DNA from: Schoenoplectus triqueter
Taxonomy: Eukaryota > Streptophyta > Magnoliopsida > Poales > Cyperaceae
Assembly: GCA_964058805.1 (NCBI GenBank)
Contig: CAXKVV010001704.1
Location: 1 to 32,914 of the forward strand
Reading direction: 5' to 3'
DNA: 32,914 bases
The notes under the pieces were generated by a model, which worked only from the letters and a program-made list of their open reading frames with translations, had not been told where the DNA came from and did not search any database. Both the position numbers and the translations under genes were made by a program. The first letter of the stretch is position 1. Each line of letters begins with the position of its first letter. Below are positions 30,911 through 32,914 of the stretch, in pieces.

Positions 30911-31113
30911 TAGTGAATTGCTAACCGGTACCGCGGGTACAGACTGGGTACAACCGCGGTGGGCGGTGGATAGAGCGGGTATGGGCACGATGGGAAGACG
31001 GGTAGGGCGGGCACGGGTAGACGATTTTTTTTTTCAAAATCGTACCTCATCCGTTTCATACCCGTGCCCGTCTCGGGTACACCGGTACCACGGGCACGGG
31101 TACGGGTACGTAC
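30911..31113. repeat. GC-rich GGGTAC subterminal repeats of hAT element
   Basis: A strikingly GC-rich segment in AT-rich surroundings, with many GGGTAC, GGTACC and GGGCACGGGTA motifs on both strands: forward copies mainly on the left, and both orientations near 31060-31113. Such motif clusters near an end bind hAT transposases. The transposase relic begins about 500 bp to the right, reading towards this point, so this is probably the 3' end of that element. A TAGTGAATTGCTAACCGG end at 30911 is a possible terminal repeat. Confidence 0.55.
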
Positions 31114-31612
31114 CCTATTTGTTTTTATTTGTTGTTTCTATTTTTTTTACTATTTTTATTTTACAAATATATTTTTATTTTACAATGTCGTAAAATATGA
31201 ATAATATATTTTCGGCTAAGTACAAATCTAAACGTTCATTTTAAAAGAATAATATATTTTCTAAACGTTCATTTATTTTAAGTGCTTAAATAAAATATAA
31301 ATAAAAAATATCTTAAATTAATTAATTTAAAACTGTAAAATATAAATTATAAATTTATTAAATCAATTACTTTAAAATTTATTTTAAATTATTTTAAAAT
31401 AATAGATTAAAAAATAAAAATTACCCTTCTCATTTATTCCGGGCTTGGGATCGGCTATGTAAAATAACATAGGCGGAGTTCTAACTTTTTTTTGTTAGTA
31501 GTTTTATTTAAAATGAATAATTTAAAAACTAATTGAAATGTTTAGAAATTTATAATTTAAAAAATAATCATAAAGACTAAATGAGGTTAGAGATTAATAC
31601 CGATACTGCCTT

Positions 31613-32914
31613 CTACCTATCTAGTAGTTCACATTCATGTACCATTGCTCGCTCTCTTCTCGCACCGTCTGAATCTGAATTATCATCCGGCCGCGGCTCG
31701 GTACCGCTTTCTTCAATCTCGACTCCGGATGATTGTGGTTGATCTCGATATTGATTGCGCTCATCAACATCAATCCAATCTTTCAAGCACACAAGTCTCT
31801 CAAAAACATATGCACCCAACTTACTACGTTTATCGGAGAGAATCATGTTCACCGAACTAAAGTAACTTTCAGAAGGGACGGTTGACACGGGTACAGTAAA
31901 TACGTCGTGGCCATCATCGCCAACGTTGGATAGTATCTTGCATTTCTTTTCCACAACGTCATGATGTTAACATCTTCATTTTCGTTGAGCATCGACATAT
32001 AGCTCAATAACTCGTTTGTGGATGTGTGCAGTGTGCTTTCTGATTGAAAATCTGCTAACAATCCACCACGGCTAGTGCTCTTGAAAGTAAAAATATTAAA
32101 GAAAATAATTAGTAGACAAATAATGTAGATATTATAAATAATGAAGATTAAAAACACATGTAATTTATATTCTTACCTAGGGGCGCGACGGGACGAAGAA
32201 AGGTTTTGGTTGTCAACCATTCTTGAGTTGTATATGTTAAATATTTCATCAAACTTCGAATTCTTGTATGCCGAATTGAGCCAACTTGCGATGATGGTCG
32301 GGAGGGGTATATCTTCCTAATATTTTAGAAATTTTTGCTTCATGGCATCTATGATCGACGTAAGAGATTTATCATGGGTTTCGGCTTGTTTCAATTCACG
32401 ATACACCTTAGAGATGCTATAGAGATGTTTCAGCAACTCAAATGAAGTCGGTGAGTAAGAGCAGGATAGTTGGACGGTTGCTTTAAAAAATGTTTCTAGA
32501 AATTTTTGAAGTCTTTCTAGTTGCTCCAATTCCTCGATGCTGGGTTCCAATGTCATTCCCTCTGGGGTGGGGCTTCTAAAAAACTCCTCAATAACAGCAT
32601 GGTAAGGAAGACATCGGTGCAAAAATCTATAGGTAGAGTTCCAACGGGTATCTATATCCCAAGGAACTCTCAACTTACTCAATTCATAGTTGACGCACAT
32701 CAATGCGAACCGTTGTTTTCTTTCTTAGTTTAAAACAATGTGGTTGAGATCATCCTTAAATTTAATTATTAATAATTTTACAGCTTCTATTTTAAGACCT
32801 GCCTTCACAATGAGGTTAAGTATGTGGCAATCACATTTTTGGTGAAACATTGCACCATTTATAATTGAGTTTAGTGACCGTTTAAAAATATCAATGGAAG
32901 TTATATTATTGCTA
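31613..32914 (-). pseudogene. hAT transposase (RICESLEEPER-like), partial and decayed
   Basis: Minus strand, entering from the right edge. It reads GAMFHQKCDCHILNLIVKAG (transposase core CxxHxxNL), an in-frame TAA at 32725-32727, then LRVPWDIDTRWNSTYRFL, FFKATVQLSCSYSPTSFELL and MKQKFLKY. There a TAG (32317-32319) replaces the conserved Trp of KYW. It continues EDIPLPTIIASWLNSAYKNS and a GT-AG intron of about 100 nt (32176 to about 32078). The C-terminal dimerisation domain follows: TLWKRNARYYPTLAMMA, a one-base frameshift near 31915, then VPVSTVPSESYFSSV and ERLVCLKDWIDVD, stop at 31613. The BED zinc finger lies outside the window. Two stops and a frameshift make it non-functional. Confidence 0.9.

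Noticed and set aside
31645..31860. Plus-strand 71-codon frame
   Set aside because: Antisense shadow of the hAT dimerisation domain.

Overview
This window looks like nuclear DNA of a flowering plant. It is AT-rich, most of it is non-coding, it holds one intron-containing plant transcription-factor gene, and it carries the usual angiosperm mobile DNA: Copia and hAT relatives, a Helitron, MITEs and foldback elements. The lineage cannot be fixed from sequence alone. The wording of the MYB domain leans weakly towards a monocot.

Only one gene appears intact: a three-exon R2R3-MYB gene on the minus strand (16164 to 14553, 292 aa). It closely resembles MYB103 (At1g63910 type), a regulator of secondary cell walls. 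Upstream are a TATA box, an AC-II/SMRE-like site and a (GT)n(GA)n tract; a 276-bp hAT MITE lies just downstream. A second host gene, a plant METTL21-like methyltransferase on the plus strand (exons near 1245-1634 and 3388-3588), looks dead: it has an in-frame stop, no recognised middle part, and a C-terminus replaced by a small inverted-repeat element.

Layout. 1-640 is a decayed coding remnant. 1.2-3.7 kb holds the methyltransferase relic. 3.8-4.2 and 9.2-9.7 kb are two copies of one hAT-type MITE family, each with an 8-bp target duplication. 4.8-8.3 kb is a wrecked minus-strand Copia retrotransposon with a plus-strand Copia RT/RNaseH/LTR fragment between its integrase and RT parts. 12.0-12.9 kb holds two long foldback elements. 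14.0-16.4 kb is the MYB locus. 17.1 and 30.2 kb hold two copies of a MITE with 9-bp duplications (Mutator type). 17.9-22.3 kb is a dense array of foldback elements joined by (TA)n or (CT)n(TA)n(GA)n tracts. 23.9-25.0 kb is another foldback interrupted by a 650-bp insertion. 26.6-27.1 kb is a small Helitron with an empty-site copy next to it. 30.9-32.9 kb is a decayed minus-strand hAT transposase that runs off the right edge.

The most unusual feature is the foldback family. Each element is a nearly complete inverted repeat of about 400 bp inserted in TA microsatellites, and families A to D carry a 16-bp palindrome close to each end. The palindrome differs between families (GTGCTTTGCAAAGCAC, GTGCTTCGCGAAGCAC, GTACTTCATGAAGTAC, GTGAGCTTAAGCTCAC) yet usually stays self-complementary. 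The setting resembles rice Micron-type microsatellite-targeting MITEs, but the palindrome, the clustering and the exchange of ends between families deserve direct study.
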